This document shows positions 32,798 to 42,763 of a DNA stretch of 64,000 nt, in pieces. The number at the start of each line of letters is the position of its first letter. Position 1 is the first letter of the stretch. The translations under genes were made by a program, and so were the position numbers. The stretch comes from Enterobacter asburiae (GTDB lineage Bacteria; Pseudomonadota; Gammaproteobacteria; Enterobacterales; Enterobacteriaceae), in NCBI RefSeq assembly GCF_021440515.1, contig NZ_JAKCMV010000039.1:1-64000 (forward strand), written 5' to 3'. The notes below the pieces were generated by a model, which was not told the origin of the DNA, searched no databases, and saw only the letters and a list, made by a program, of their open reading frames with translations.

Positions 32798-32874
32798 GGT
32801 GGCTATAGCTCAGTTGGTAGAGCCCTGGATTGTGATTCCAGTTGTCGTGGGTTCGAATCCCATTAGCCACCCCA
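32798..32874 (+). tRNA. hisR: tRNA-His (GTG anticodon)
   Basis: A 77-nt tRNA including the extra 5' G(-1) typical of tRNA-His, anticodon GTG in the loop TTGTGAT, and encoded CCA. Confidence 0.97.
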
Positions 32875-32894
32875 TTATTTAAAAGTTGTGAAAT

Positions 32895-32980
32895 GCGAAG
32901 GTGGCGGAATTGGTAGACGCGCTAGCTTCAGGTGTTAGTGTCCTTAGGATGTGGGGGTTCGAGTCCCCCCCCTCGCACCA
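32895..32980 (+). tRNA. leuT: tRNA-Leu (CAG anticodon)
   Basis: An 86-nt class II tRNA with a long variable arm, anticodon CAG (CTTCAGGT) and encoded CCA. It is about one nucleotide shorter in the variable arm than E. coli leuT as I remember it. Confidence 0.96.
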
Positions 32981-33023
32981 CGACTTTAATGAATTGAACT
33001 AAAAATTCAAAAAAGCAGTACAT

Positions 33024-33100
33024 CGGCGAGTAGCGCAGCTTGGTAGCGCAACTGGTTTGGGACCAGTGGGTCGGAGGTTCGAATCCTCTCTCGCCGACCA
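33024..33100 (+). tRNA. proM: tRNA-Pro (TGG anticodon)
   Basis: A 77-nt tRNA with acceptor CGGCGAG/CTCGCCG, anticodon TGG (TTTGGGA) and encoded CCA. Last of the cluster. Confidence 0.97.
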
Positions 33101-33106
33101 ATTTTG

Positions 33107-33131
33107 AACCCCGCTTCGGCGGGGTTTTTTG
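33107..33131 (+). terminator. tRNA operon terminator
   Basis: An 8-bp stem (107-114 with 119-126) with a TTCG tetraloop is followed by TTTTTT, 6 nt after tRNA-Pro. Confidence 0.95.
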
Positions 33132-33184
33132 TTTTCTGCCATCCCTCAATGCTGTTGTCATTTCCCGACAACGACCCGCCCGTT

Positions 33185-33265
33185 TGTCGTTATTCAGCGA
33201 CGTCTAACTATTTGAAATAGCTATAATTAAACAAATGCTGATATTGCTGTCGCTTTCAGGCAACA
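33185..33265 (+). promoter_or_regulatory. candidate GlrR activator sites upstream of glmZ
   Basis: TGTC-10 nt-GACG (33185-33202) and TGTC-10 nt-AACA (33248-33265) resemble the TGTC-N10-GACA sites of GlrR. A palindrome TTGTC-7 nt-GACAA at 33155-33171 is a further half-matching site with shorter spacing. They lie 130-240 nt upstream of glmZ, the usual distance for a sigma-54 activator. Confidence 0.5.
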
Positions 33266-33371
33266 CTTTGCTGCAATGTCTCTGTCCTGAGAAAGGCAAA
33301 AGCATCCGGAAACGGCGAAAAACCCTTATAGCTTAAATTGTTGCGAGAAATAACACTCTCCACTGCAACTC

Positions 33372-33387
33372 TGGCACATAACGTGCA
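33372..33387 (+). promoter_or_regulatory. sigma-54-type promoter of glmZ
   Basis: TGGCAC-5 nt-GTGCA matches the -24/-12 consensus (TGGCAC-N5-TTGCA) except for one base. The -12 GC lies 13 nt before the expected GlmZ 5' end. Sigma-54 control of glmZ through GlrR is known in some enterobacteria. Confidence 0.75.
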
Positions 33388-33398
33388 ATAATATACGT

Positions 33399-33602
33399 GT
33401 AGATGCTCATTCCACCTCTTATGTTCGCCTTAGTGCCTCATAAACTCCGGAATGACGCAGAGCCGTTTACGGTGCTTATCGTCCACTGACAGATGTCGCT
33501 TCGGCCTCATCAAACACCATGGACACAACGTTGAGTGAAGCACCAAATATGTTGTCTTACAGACCTGTTTTAACGCCTGCTTTTATAGCAGGCGTTTTTT
33601 TA
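33399..33602 (+). ncRNA. glmZ: small regulatory RNA GlmZ (SraJ)
   Basis: About 204 nt strongly resemble E. coli GlmZ (207 nt), from GTAGATGCTCATTCC to its terminator. GlmZ base-pairs with the glmS leader, with Hfq, to raise glucosamine-6-phosphate synthase; RapZ and RNase E inactivate it, and GlmY antagonises that. The pairing region CAACGTTGAGTGAAGCACC is present near nt 135-155. The 3' terminator stem is 33572-33581 with 33587-33596, then a T-run. As in E. coli it lies on the hemY side of the tRNA cluster. Confidence 0.93.
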
Positions 33603-33606
33603 TGCC

Positions 33607-34818
33607 TTATTCCCGATAGCGCGCCAGGATGAGCACAACGCACATCAGCGTACAGGCAGAAATACCGTAAAGCGCCTGCATTGCCCCGAGCGATGAAGCG
33701 GCCAGTGCGGTAATGCCGGTGAAAAGCGATGCGCTGATCGTCTGCCATCGCCAGGCCGTTCCGCTGGCGGAAGAGGTCTGGATCGCCTGAAAACTACTCA
33801 GCACGCCATAGGTGCCTGCCGCAAACACCACGTTGGACGCCAGATGGGCGATAAAGATCGCCCCCAGGGCAAATACCGTTGAGCCAGACGCCACGGGGAT
33901 CAGACCGTAGGTGAGCAAAAACACGCTTAAACACATAAAAAGAAGCCTGTTTTTCGCGGCATACCGCGCCAGACTGTCCCTTTTTAGCAGCATCGGGCCA
34001 CAGAGCTGTCCCATGCTGCGGGCGAAGAGAAGCGGTAGGGCGAAGCTGGCCGCCTCCGCAGGATGAATTTGCTGTGCCAGCGCCGGAAGCAGCGCCATTG
34101 CAGGAGAGCCAACGGCGGCCAGGGCGGGCAGGAGCAGCAGGCTACGCTTTTGCCGTACCGTCAGCGCCCGCCAGCGCACGGGCACCGAATGCGTATCTTC
34201 CGTAAACGTGGGCGTTCCCCGTTGGGTAAAGGTTTTATCCGCCAGAGCCAGCATCAGCAGCGAGCCTGCAAAGCTCGCGGCGTCGATCGCCAGCAGCGAG
34301 AAGAGAGACACTTTCTCGAACAGTACGACGCCCAACCCCGTTCCCAGCAAAACCTGCGAAGCGAATATCACGTTTTCAAGGCAGGTGGCCGCGGGCAGTT
34401 CATGGTCCGCCAGCCCGCGTTTAAACAGTAAGGTCAGCGCCGGCCAGCTCATACCGCTTAAAAGCGCTTCGGTGGATTGCACGGCAAGCAGCGCCGATAC
34501 GCTGTGATAATGCATGCCCAGTAACGGAAAAAGCAGGGCCAGCAGTCCCAGAAGCTCCGTCAGCATCAGAATGCTCAGCGGAGAAAAACGCAGGCACAGC
34601 TTTTCCCCGATCAGGCTGCCGATAAAGCCGGGTACGGTGGCAAAAAGATACGCGAGGGTCAGCAGGGAGGCGGGGGCATGCCATTCCAGCAGCAGGCCAA
34701 AGACTACCACCTGCGTCAGCCCATTGCCGAGTGACGAGAAAATAAAGGCGCAGGCCAACATGCGCAGCCAGCGGTGGCAGCGCAGCGCTTCGATAAGCGC
34801 GTACAAAAGCGAGTTCAT
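33607..34818 (-). CDS. MFS-type transporter, substrate unknown
   Basis: The 403-residue hydrophobic protein has about 11-12 predicted membrane segments and looks like a drug- or siderophore-exporter-type MFS protein. It begins LACAFIFSSLGNGLTQVVVFGLLLEW, has IGSLIGEKLCLRFS as the first loop, and a hydrophilic central loop at about 195-220. I do not recognise a specific orthologue. It has its own SD (AAAGGA) and is convergent with glmZ, sharing the terminator region. It replaces aslBA, which occupy the tRNA-glmZ side in E. coli; base composition resembles its neighbours. Confidence 0.8.
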   Translation of the reverse strand: MNSLLYALIEALRCHRWLRMLACAFIFSSLGNGLTQVVVFGLLLEWHAPASLLTLAYLFATVPGFIGSLIGEKLCLRFSPLSILMLTELLGLLALLFPLLGMHYHSVSALLAVQSTEALLSGMSWPALTLLFKRGLADHELPAATCLENVIFASQVLLGTGLGVVLFEKVSLFSLLAIDAASFAGSLLMLALADKTFTQRGTPTFTEDTHSVPVRWRALTVRQKRSLLLLPALAAVGSPAMALLPALAQQIHPAEAASFALPLLFARSMGQLCGPMLLKRDSLARYAAKNRLLFMCLSVFLLTYGLIPVASGSTVFALGAIFIAHLASNVVFAAGTYGVLSSFQAIQTSSASGTAWRWQTISASLFTGITALAASSLGAMQALYGISACTLMCVVLILARYRE

Positions 34819-34955
34819 GACGATTTCCTTTCAAAAACGATTTAGTCCACGCGACAGAGCGTGCGTGTGTGAAAAAAGTTAGTGAAAAGACATCGTTACA
34901 TTGGCGGGTTCGTTTTGATGGATGTTGCAAAGAATGTAGCAGAAATCCGCCATAA

Positions 34956-34983
34956 AAAAAGGAGGCCTTCTGGCCTCCTTTTT
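34956..34983. terminator. hemCDXY operon terminator
   Basis: A perfect 12-bp stem (956-967 with 972-983) with loop TTCT has A-run and T-run flanks. It ends the leftward hem operon just after hemY. Confidence 0.93.
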
Positions 34984-34986
34984 CCG

Positions 34987-36186
34987 TTACGGCTGGGTGC
35001 CGTTATTCTGCAAGGTGAGCAGCAGCCCGTCCCGGCGCATCGCCGCGGCCTCTTCCGGCTTGTGCAGCTTGTCCAGCGTGTCCGCCAGCCAGGCATAATC
35101 AAACGCGTCCGGGCGCTGTTTCAGCGCGGCGCGGAAGGCGAGGCTCGCCTCCTGCCATTCGCCGTGTTTAAAAAGCGACTGGCCCAGCGTGCTCCATAAC
35201 AGCGGGCGATCGCCCACGGTTTTGATCTGCTGGCGCAGCATTTTTTCGATTTGCTCTGGGTTATTGGTTTTCAGGCGTGGGATCACCATCACCAGACGGT
35301 CGTCGTACTGACGCTTCAGGCCGTCGAGGAGGATCTCCTGCGCGGTGTCATGGTCGTCACACTCAATCAGATGCTCCGCCATCGCCACCTGTAACGGAAC
35401 CTGTTGGCGGGTTTTACGGCTCTGATTCTTCCACCAGGTTTTCAGACCGTCGCTGCCCAGATCGGCGCGCGCCTGATCCATCAGGCCAATCCACGCCATA
35501 CGCTGAAGTTCATCGCGATGCTCATCATCACCCACGTCGGCCTTCGCCATTGACGGGATAATGTCCAGCAGCGAGCCCCAGGCGCCGGTGCGGATATAGG
35601 CCTGCTCGGCAAGACGCAGCACTTCCGGATGGCGCGGAGCGATCTCCAGCAGACGGTCAACGCCGTGGCGCGCCGCGTGGTTTTCGTTACGGGCGAGCTG
35701 CAAGCGCACGCGGGTGATTTCAACCGGGATCTGATCGTTAGAGGCCAGCTCGGAGGCGCGCTCAAGATGCTGATTGGCGCGCGCTTCATCCCCACGCTGC
35801 TGCGCGGCTTCGGCGGCCAGCAGGTAGTTCACCACCGGCTGCTCGGCATGATCGGCATTTTTCGACATCAGCTTTTCAACCTGCTGATAGTCGCCTTCGG
35901 CCAGCTTCAGCAGCGCCTGTTCGGTCTGCTTACGGGCGCGACGACGTTTACGACCCACGAACCAGCCGCGGGTGTGCGCCCCGGTGCGGAAGATGCGGCG
36001 CAGGATCCATTCAAGGGCAAACAGCACGACAACCGCGAGGATCAGAACGATCGCCAGCCCGGTGACGCTGGTTTCAATATTGTAGTTATCGGTCTGGATC
36101 AGAACATAGCCCTGATGGCCGGCGATCATTGGCCCCAGGACGATCCCGGCGATCAGCAATAAGAAGAGCAAAAGCACTTTCAACAT
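34987..36186 (-). CDS. hemY: HemY, inner-membrane TPR protein of the hem operon
   Basis: The 399-residue protein has two N-terminal membrane segments (about 3-22 and 42-62), then a long TPR-like helical cytoplasmic or periplasmic part. The biochemical role in enterobacteria is unproven; it is not the protoporphyrinogen oxidase also called HemY in Bacillus. I chose the ATG at 36186 (MLKVLLLF, the family N-terminus) over the GTG at 36192. It starts 2 nt after the hemX stop. Confidence 0.93.
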   Translation of the reverse strand: MLKVLLLFLLLIAGIVLGPMIAGHQGYVLIQTDNYNIETSVTGLAIVLILAVVVLFALEWILRRIFRTGAHTRGWFVGRKRRRARKQTEQALLKLAEGDYQQVEKLMSKNADHAEQPVVNYLLAAEAAQQRGDEARANQHLERASELASNDQIPVEITRVRLQLARNENHAARHGVDRLLEIAPRHPEVLRLAEQAYIRTGAWGSLLDIIPSMAKADVGDDEHRDELQRMAWIGLMDQARADLGSDGLKTWWKNQSRKTRQQVPLQVAMAEHLIECDDHDTAQEILLDGLKRQYDDRLVMVIPRLKTNNPEQIEKMLRQQIKTVGDRPLLWSTLGQSLFKHGEWQEASLAFRAALKQRPDAFDYAWLADTLDKLHKPEEAAAMRRDGLLLTLQNNGTQP

Positions 36187-36188
36187 GA

Positions 36189-37385
36189 TCACTCTCCCTG
36201 TGGTGCGCTTTCAGGCGCAGGTGCGGCAGCGGCAGGCGCCTGAGCGGCCGGCTCTGCCGGAACGCCCGGCTGCGCCAGCAGGTTACGCACGCGCGTCTGC
36301 ATCAGCTTTTCCAGAATCGGCTGGCTGGCCAGCTTATCCGGTACGCTCATGGTAATGTTCTGCTGGCTCAGCTTATCGATATCGTCCAGGAACGCCGTGG
36401 TGGTGGCGTCGTCGGTGTTGTAATAAGCACGAACCCATGTCGACACGTTGTCCAGCGCCTGTTTGTAGGTCTCTTCCTGATGGCGCGGCACGGCCTGTGC
36501 GGCAACCAGCAGGCGCGAGCGAATATTTTCGCGCAGATAGACATCCTGATTCGGCGCTAGCAGCGGTACGGCGGTTTCATCGCGGCGGCGAATGGTGATG
36601 AAGCTGTCCATAAAGTTCTGCCAGCTTTTTTGCAGATTCACGCGCCACTCTTTCAGCGAGCTGGAAAGCTCGGTGCCGTCGGAGTCCATGGGGGAGTCGT
36701 CGTCGTTGTTATCCGCCAGCTGGAGGTTATCAATTTGATTCGAAAGCTGATTCACCTTGAGGATGATGCCGTCGTAATCCACCTGAGACACCGCAGACAG
36801 GCTGGCGATATCTTCGGTGATGGCGCGGCGTGCGGTAATCAGACTCGGGTCGTTCATGTCAGCCAGGCTCGCATCGGCGCTTTTCAGCAGCGCGGCGGCG
36901 GTGGTGACGTCCTGATCGCTCCACAGCTTACGTCCGGCCAGTTTCACCAGGAAATCGGCCTGAGAGAGCAGCCAGGTTTTGGCATCTGTACCGGAGATGG
37001 TCGCCACTTTTTGCTGCACTTCATCGAGCTGTTTGGTCAGCTCCTGCTGCTTGCTGTTCGCTTCAGACAGCGCGGTAGCCTGCTGTTTGATGACCCCTTC
37101 CAGCTCGGATTTTTGCGTTTCCTGCGCTTTTTGCAGGGCGGTGATCTGATTAACCAGCGCGTCGCTGGTGGCGGTCTGATTTGAGCCTTGCTGCTTCACA
37201 AGACCGTAAAGTCCCACGCCTGCGGCAAGCGCAATGGCGATGGCAATCGCGCTCAGCGCGAGGCTGGTTTTGTTGCTGCCGTTTTTCTTCTCAACGGTTT
37301 TCTCAGTCGTTTCTGGCTGTGGCGTAACCTCCACAGTCTCCCTGGTCTCTTCAACCACGGCGGAGGATTTTTCGTGTTCCGTCAT
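36189..37385 (-). CDS. hemX: HemX, membrane-anchored coiled-coil protein of the hem operon
   Basis: The 398-residue protein has an acidic cytoplasmic tail (1-38), one membrane segment (about 40-62), a coiled-coil (about 70-130) and an Ala/Pro-rich C-terminus ([21 protein letters not shown]). It was once proposed as uroporphyrinogen III methyltransferase but lacks such a domain; function uncertain. Third gene of hemCDXY. Confidence 0.92.
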   Translation of the reverse strand: MTEHEKSSAVVEETRETVEVTPQPETTEKTVEKKNGSNKTSLALSAIAIAIALAAGVGLYGLVKQQGSNQTATSDALVNQITALQKAQETQKSELEGVIKQQATALSEANSKQQELTKQLDEVQQKVATISGTDAKTWLLSQADFLVKLAGRKLWSDQDVTTAAALLKSADASLADMNDPSLITARRAITEDIASLSAVSQVDYDGIILKVNQLSNQIDNLQLADNNDDDSPMDSDGTELSSSLKEWRVNLQKSWQNFMDSFITIRRRDETAVPLLAPNQDVYLRENIRSRLLVAAQAVPRHQEETYKQALDNVSTWVRAYYNTDDATTTAFLDDIDKLSQQNITMSVPDKLASQPILEKLMQTRVRNLLAQPGVPAEPAAQAPAAAAPAPESAPQGE

Positions 37386-37406
37386 TATGGCTTCCCATTC
37401 TGAGAG

Positions 37407-38147
37407 TTATTGTAATGCGCGCAGCAGCGCATCGTTGTCGGCGTTATCAGCGATCCGAATATCTTGCCAGCCCAGTTCCCGGGCGTGGTTCGCCAGACGC
37501 TCACTGACGACCAGAAGCCGACAGCGGAGTAACCAGTTTTCACGATACCATTGCGGAATGAGCGACCAGAGCTGTTGCAGCATTTCGCCGCTGGTGACCA
37601 CCAGCGTATCCACGCCGCGCCCGTGCCAGCGCATCGCCTCTTCGGCACCGTCATAATGCTTTGCATGGCGCTGATAACATTCGCAGAACGTCACCTCAGC
37701 GCCGCGCTCGCGCAACGTTTCGCCGAGCAGCTCTCGCCCGCCGTTGCCGCGTAAAATCAACGCACGCTTCCCGGCAATAGTTTGTAATTCAGGTAATTGT
37801 AGCAAGACTTCGCTAATTTCCCGATCTAACGGATAGCGTATATCTATTCCGCTTACGGTATGCAGCGCCAGCGCGGTGGTGCGCCCGATGGCAAAATAGT
37901 GGGGAGCGGTTGGCCAGCGTAGCCCTGACTGTTGCAGCTGCGCATGGGCAAACTCCACGGCATGTTGCGACAGGGCAAAGAGCAGATCGCCTTCCTGCAA
38001 GGCATGGATCTGGTCGGCGAGCAGGGGCAGCTGCCGACCGGGGGAGAATTCAATTAACGGAAAACTCCAGGCCACCTGCCCCAGTGTGCGCAGACGGCTC
38101 ACTAACTGCTCTCCTGCGGGAGAAGGGCGGGTGACGAGAATACTCAT
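37407..38147 (-). CDS. hemD: uroporphyrinogen-III synthase
   Basis: The 246-residue two-domain enzyme cyclises hydroxymethylbilane to uroporphyrinogen III with inversion of ring D. Sequence begins [19 protein letters not shown]. The family is poorly conserved; the call rests on this N-terminus, the length and operon order. It overlaps hemC by 4 nt (ATGA). Confidence 0.95.
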   Translation of the reverse strand: MSILVTRPSPAGEQLVSRLRTLGQVAWSFPLIEFSPGRQLPLLADQIHALQEGDLLFALSQHAVEFAHAQLQQSGLRWPTAPHYFAIGRTTALALHTVSGIDIRYPLDREISEVLLQLPELQTIAGKRALILRGNGGRELLGETLRERGAEVTFCECYQRHAKHYDGAEEAMRWHGRGVDTLVVTSGEMLQQLWSLIPQWYRENWLLRCRLLVVSERLANHARELGWQDIRIADNADNDALLRALQ

Positions 38148-39085
38148 GCAGGGGGCTCTCCGTTATAAACCTCAGCCAGAATGTCGCGAGCGCCGTTGTT
38201 TAACAGCTCCTCAGCCAGCGATACGCCAAGCGCTTCGGCGTCCTGCGGCTTACCGCGACGCTCACCGCGCACCATCTGAGAACCGTCCGGTGCGCCAACC
38301 AGCGCGCGCAGCCACAGTTCACCATCGGTTAATTCAGCATAGCTGCCAATTGGCACCTGACAGCCCCCTTCAAGGCGGGTATTCATGGCGCGCTCGGCTT
38401 TTACGCGGATGGCGGTGTCGTCATGGTTCAGCGGCATGAGCAGCGAACGCGTGCGTTCGTCATCCAGGCGGCACTCAATGCCGACCGCGCCCTGACCCAC
38501 GGCCGGGAGCGACAGCTCGGGCGGCATGGCAAAGCGGATGCGTGATTCAAGACCCAGGCGTTTCAGCCCCGCAACGGCGAGAATAATGGCATCGTATTCG
38601 CCGTTATCCAGCTTGCTAAGGCGCGTGCCCACGTTGCCGCGCAGCGAGCGGATAACCAGATCCGGACGGCGCTCGGCCAGCTGGCACTGACGGCGTAAAC
38701 TTGACGTGCCAACCACGCTGCCGGTCGGCAACGCATCGAGCGAGTCATACTGGTTTGAGACAAAGGCGTCGCGCGGATCTTCGCGCTCGCAGATGGTCAC
38801 CAGCCCCAGACCTTCCGGGAACTCGACGGGCACATCTTTCATGGAATGGACGGCGATATCGGCGCGGTTATCAAGCAATGCAAGTTCCAGCTCTTTGACA
38901 AACAAGCCTTTTCCGCCCACTTTCGCCAGGGGGGTATCAAGGATCACGTCACCGCGCGTCACCATAGGCACCAGCTCGACGCGTAATCCGGAATGGCAGG
39001 CTTCAAGGCGCTGCTTAACATATTGTGCCTGCCAGAGCGCGAGGGGGCTTTGGCGTGTGGCAATTCTCAAAACATTGTCTAACAT
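38144..39085 (-). CDS. hemC: porphobilinogen deaminase (hydroxymethylbilane synthase)
   Basis: The 313-residue enzyme polymerises four porphobilinogens. The dipyrromethane-cofactor cysteine is C242 (EGGCQVPIG); the catalytic aspartate lies in VHSMKDVP (D84). The start at 39085 gives [19 protein letters not shown] and puts the cysteine at the standard position. An upstream ATG at 39106 would add seven residues. Divergent from cyaA across about 350 nt. Confidence 0.96.
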   Translation of the reverse strand: MLDNVLRIATRQSPLALWQAQYVKQRLEACHSGLRVELVPMVTRGDVILDTPLAKVGGKGLFVKELELALLDNRADIAVHSMKDVPVEFPEGLGLVTICEREDPRDAFVSNQYDSLDALPTGSVVGTSSLRRQCQLAERRPDLVIRSLRGNVGTRLSKLDNGEYDAIILAVAGLKRLGLESRIRFAMPPELSLPAVGQGAVGIECRLDDERTRSLLMPLNHDDTAIRVKAERAMNTRLEGGCQVPIGSYAELTDGELWLRALVGAPDGSQMVRGERRGKPQDAEALGVSLAEELLNNGARDILAEVYNGEPPA

Positions 39086-39278
39086 GCTTGTTACCGTCAT
39101 TATCAATCACTAACCATCCTAACATTGTTGACTCTCGGATGGCAGTTTTACGGTTGATGAAGATAAAGAGGGACAAGCCGGCGTTCTCGTCAGCCACAGC
39201 CGTATTCGGGAATTTACACGTTCAGAACGATGCTACACTTGTATGTAGCGCATCTTTCTTTACGGTCAATCGGCAAGG

Positions 39279-39294
39279 TGTTAAATTGATCACG
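39279..39294 (+). promoter_or_regulatory. CRP site in the cyaA promoter
   Basis: TGTTA-6 nt-TCACG lies within a segment very like the E. coli cyaA P2 CRP site, where cAMP-CRP represses. It is 140 nt upstream of the cyaA start. The rest of the 349-nt hemC-cyaA gap must carry the hemC and cyaA promoters, but I could not assign hexamers with confidence. Confidence 0.75.
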
Positions 39295-39434
39295 TTTTAG
39301 ACCATTTTTTCGTCTGTACCACCATAAAGATAAGGGCGAAAAAGGGTAACGGTTATCTTTTTGAAATACTGCGGGCTCGCCACTGTTCGATTTTTGAAGA
39401 GATCGCGATTCCCGGAAACATCAGGCGATACGTC

Positions 39435-41978
39435 TTGTACCTCTATATTGAGACTCTGAAACAGAGACTGGATGCCATCAACCAACTGCGTGTCGATCGC
39501 GCGCTTGCTGCGATGGGACCTGCTTTCCAGCAGGTTTACAGTCTACTGCCGACATTATTGCACTATCACCATCCGCTGATGCCGGGTTACCTCGATGGTA
39601 ACGTTCCCCAGGGCATTTGCCTCTTCACGCCTGATGAAACCCAACAGCACTATCTGAACGAGCTGGAACTTTACCGTGGAATGCCGCCGCAGGAATCACC
39701 CAAAGGTGAACTGCCGATCACCGGCGTTTACTCTATGGGAAGTACCTCTTCGGTAGGGCAAAGCTGTTCCTCTGACCTGGATATCTGGGTCTGCCATCAA
39801 TCCTGGCTCGATAACGACGAGCGCCAGCTGTTGCAGCGTAAATGCAGTCTGCTGGAGAGCTGGGCGGCCTCGCTCGGCGTGGAAGTGAGCTTCTTCCTGA
39901 TTGATGAAAACCGTTTCCGCCACAACGAAAGCGGCAGTCTGGGTGGTGAAGACTGCGGCTCGACGCAGCACATCCTGCTGCTTGATGAGTTTTACCGTAC
40001 TGCCGTTCGTCTGGCGGGTAAGCGTATTCTGTGGAATATGGTGCCGTGCGACGAAGAAGAGCATTACGACGACTACGTGATGTCGCTGTACTCGCAGGGC
40101 GTGCTGACGCCAAACGAGTGGCTGGATCTGGGCGGCCTGAGCTCCCTGTCGGCGGAAGAGTACTTTGGCGCAAGCCTGTGGCAGCTCTATAAAAGTATCG
40201 ACTCACCGTACAAAGCGGTGCTGAAAACCCTGCTGCTCGAAGCCTACTCCTGGGAATACCCAACGCCGCGCCTGCTGGCGAAAGACATCAAACAGCGTCT
40301 GCACGACGGGGAAATTGTCTCCTTCGGGCTGGACGCGTACTGCATGATGCTGGAACGCGTCACCGAATACCTGAAAGCCATCGACGACACCACGCGCCTT
40401 GACCTGGTGCGTCGATGTTTCTATCTCAAAGTATGCGAAAAACTGAGCCGCGAGCGCGCCTGCGTGGGCTGGCGTCGTGAAGTGGTCAGTCAGTTAGTCA
40501 AAGAGTGGGGTTGGGACGAAGAGCGTCTGTCCATGCTCGACAACCGCGCCAACTGGAAAATCGATCAGGTGCGTGAAGCGCACAACGAACTGCTCGATGC
40601 GATGATGCAAAGCTACCGTAACCTGATCCGCTTTGCGCGCCGTAACAACCTCAGCGTTTCCGCCAGCCCGCAGGATATCGGGGTCTTGACCCGTAAGCTG
40701 TACGCCGCGTTTGAAGCGCTGCCGGGTAAAGTGACGCTGGTGAACCCGCAGATTTCGCCCGATCTCTCTGAGCCAAATCTCACCTTTATTTACGTGCCGC
40801 CGGGCCGTGCGAACCGCACCGGCTGGTATCTGTATAACCGTGCGCCAAGCATGGACTCGATCATCAGCCATCAGCCGCTGGAATATAACCGCTATCTGAA
40901 CAAGCTGGTGGCCTGGGCGTGGTTTAACGGCCTGCTGACCTCGCGCACCCGGTTGTTTATCAAGGGCAACGAGGTGGTCGATCTCGCTAAGTTGCAGGAG
41001 ATGGTGGCGGACGTGTCGCACCACTTCCCGCTGCGCCTGCCTGCGCCAACGCCGAAAGCGCTCTACAGCCCGTGTGAAATTCGCCATCTGGCGATTATCG
41101 TCAACCTGGAATATGACCCGACGGCGGCCTTCCGCAATCAGGTAGTCCATTTTGATTTCCGCAAGCTGGACGTCTTCAGCTTTGGCGAGCAGCAAAACTG
41201 CCTGGTGGGCAGCGTCGATCTGCTGTACCGCAACTCGTGGAACGAAGTGCGTACCCTGCACTTCAACGGCGAGCAGGCGATGATCGAAGCGCTGAAAACG
41301 ATTCTCGGCAAGATGCATCAGGATGCCGCACCGCCGGACAGCGTTGAGGTGTTCTGCTACAGCCAGCATCTGCGTGGCCTGATCCGTACCCGCGTGCAGC
41401 AGCTGGTGTCTGAGTGTATTGAGCTTCGCCTTTCCAGTACCCGTCATGAAACCGGGCGCTTTAAAGCGCTGCGCGTGTCAGGGCAGACCTGGGGCCTGTT
41501 CTTTGAACGCCTGAACGTATCGGTGCAGAAGCTGGAAAACGCGATTGAGTTTTACGGCGCGATTTCGCACAACAAGCTGCACGGTTTGTCGGTGCAGGTT
41601 GAAACGAACCACGTCAAACTGCCGCAGGTGGTAGACGGCTTCGCCAGCGAAGGGATTATTCAGTTCTTCTTTGAGGAGTCGGGCAACGACGCCGGTTTCA
41701 ATATCTATATTCTGGATGAAACCAACCGTGCCGAGGTGTATCACCACTGCGAGGGCAGTAAAGAGGAGCTGGTGCGTGACGTCAGCCGCTTCTACTCGTC
41801 GTCGCACGATCGCTTTACCTACGGCTCAAGCTTTATCAACTTCAACCTGCCGCAGTTCTACCAGATCGTGAACGTGGACGGCCGCGCGCAGGTGATCCCG
41901 TTCCGTACCCAGGCCATTGCGCCCGCAGTGCCTGCGAATCAGGATACGACCCCGCTGTTGCAGCAGTATTTCTCCTGA
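39435..41978 (+). CDS. cyaA: adenylate cyclase (class I)
   Basis: The 847-residue class I adenylate cyclase makes cAMP and is controlled by EIIA-Glc. The nucleotidyltransferase-type catalytic motif [18 protein letters not shown] is at about 99-116, and a C-terminal regulatory half follows. The start codon is TTG, as in E. coli, where the weak start limits CyaA level. Start confirmed by the [20 protein letters not shown]-terminus. Confidence 0.97.
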   Translation: MYLYIETLKQRLDAINQLRVDRALAAMGPAFQQVYSLLPTLLHYHHPLMPGYLDGNVPQGICLFTPDETQQHYLNELELYRGMPPQESPKGELPITGVYSMGSTSSVGQSCSSDLDIWVCHQSWLDNDERQLLQRKCSLLESWAASLGVEVSFFLIDENRFRHNESGSLGGEDCGSTQHILLLDEFYRTAVRLAGKRILWNMVPCDEEEHYDDYVMSLYSQGVLTPNEWLDLGGLSSLSAEEYFGASLWQLYKSIDSPYKAVLKTLLLEAYSWEYPTPRLLAKDIKQRLHDGEIVSFGLDAYCMMLERVTEYLKAIDDTTRLDLVRRCFYLKVCEKLSRERACVGWRREVVSQLVKEWGWDEERLSMLDNRANWKIDQVREAHNELLDAMMQSYRNLIRFARRNNLSVSASPQDIGVLTRKLYAAFEALPGKVTLVNPQISPDLSEPNLTFIYVPPGRANRTGWYLYNRAPSMDSIISHQPLEYNRYLNKLVAWAWFNGLLTSRTRLFIKGNEVVDLAKLQEMVADVSHHFPLRLPAPTPKALYSPCEIRHLAIIVNLEYDPTAAFRNQVVHFDFRKLDVFSFGEQQNCLVGSVDLLYRNSWNEVRTLHFNGEQAMIEALKTILGKMHQDAAPPDSVEVFCYSQHLRGLIRTRVQQLVSECIELRLSSTRHETGRFKALRVSGQTWGLFFERLNVSVQKLENAIEFYGAISHNKLHGLSVQVETNHVKLPQVVDGFASEGIIQFFFEESGNDAGFNIYILDETNRAEVYHHCEGSKEELVRDVSRFYSSSHDRFTYGSSFINFNLPQFYQIVNVDGRAQVIPFRTQAIAPAVPANQDTTPLLQQYFS

Positions 41979-41987
41979 GGGCTTTTC

Positions 41988-42062
41988 GCCGGGTGGCGCT
42001 TACGCTTACCCGGCCTACGTTCGAGCCGTTGTAGGCCCGGTAAGGCGTAGCCGCCACCGGGC
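41988..42062. repeat. paired REP elements (BIME) after cyaA
   Basis: Two REP units in opposite orientation (41988-42018 and 42031-42062) separated by 12 nt fill the gap between the convergent cyaA and cyaY ends. Confidence 0.9.
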
Positions 42063-42069
42063 AACAAAA

Positions 42070-42390
42070 CTATCTGAAACTCACCACCTCGCCCGCCTGC
42101 GCGGTTGCGGCCTGCTCGAGCAGATCCCAGAACGTTTCACCGCTGCGGTCGCATACCCACTCGTCACCTTTCAGATCGAAATGATAGCCACCCTGCTTCG
42201 CGGCCAGCCATACCTGGTGAAGCGGCTCCTGGCGGTTAATAATAATCTTGCTGCCGTTTTCGAAGCTGAGGGTCAGGATACCGCCGTTGATTTCACAATC
42301 GATATCGCTATCGCCGTCCCAGTCGTCCAGGCGCTCTTCGATGGTCATCCACAGGGTGTCGGCAAGGCGATGGAATTCACTGTCGTTCAT
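42070..42390 (-). CDS. cyaY: frataxin-like iron-sulfur assembly protein CyaY
   Basis: The 106-residue acidic frataxin-family protein modulates IscS in Fe-S cluster assembly. The acidic first helix ([25 protein letters not shown]) and the [11 protein letters not shown] strand are typical. Convergent with cyaA, divergent from lptM. Confidence 0.96.
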   Translation of the reverse strand: MNDSEFHRLADTLWMTIEERLDDWDGDSDIDCEINGGILTLSFENGSKIIINRQEPLHQVWLAAKQGGYHFDLKGDEWVCDRSGETFWDLLEQAATAQAGEVVSFR

Positions 42391-42524
42391 GGTTTTGTTC
42401 CTGTTTTTCGTGATGGCGGCAGTATAACGCTAAATAATTCCCGTTGCAGGAAAGCGGCAAACTCTTGCTTTTGTGTCTTCTCCTGCGATGATAGAAAAAG
42501 ATTTGAGCTTATGGGCAACTTATA

Positions 42525-42728
42525 ATGAAAAACGTTTTTCGAACGCTCGCCGTTCTCGTCACTCTGTTTAGCCTGACCGGTTGTGGGCTAAAAGGGCCAC
42601 TTTACTTCCCGCCAGCCGATAAAACCGCGCCGCCGCCGACCAAACCGGCACCAAGCACCATTGAATCGTCGTCGCCGGACACCAACGATCGCGGCAATGA
42701 CGGTGGTCCGACTCAGGTTAATATCTGA
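42525..42728 (+). CDS. lptM: LPS-assembly lipoprotein LptM (YifL)
   Basis: The 67-residue lipoprotein has a signal peptide ending in the lipobox LTGC (cysteine at 20), followed by [10 protein letters not shown] and a Pro/Ser/Thr-rich tail. E. coli LptM helps LptD-LptE assembly in the outer membrane. First gene of the lptM-dapF-yigA-xerC-yigB run. Confidence 0.93.
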   Translation: MKNVFRTLAVLVTLFSLTGCGLKGPLYFPPADKTAPPPTKPAPSTIESSSPDTNDRGNDGGPTQVNI

Positions 42729-42763
42729 CAATTACGTTCTGTACCCGCGCAATGGAGCAAATG

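Noticed and set aside
41988-42062. Repeated palindromes considered as a CRISPR array
   Set aside because: Only two units in opposite orientation with no equal-length spacers; they are REP/BIME elements.
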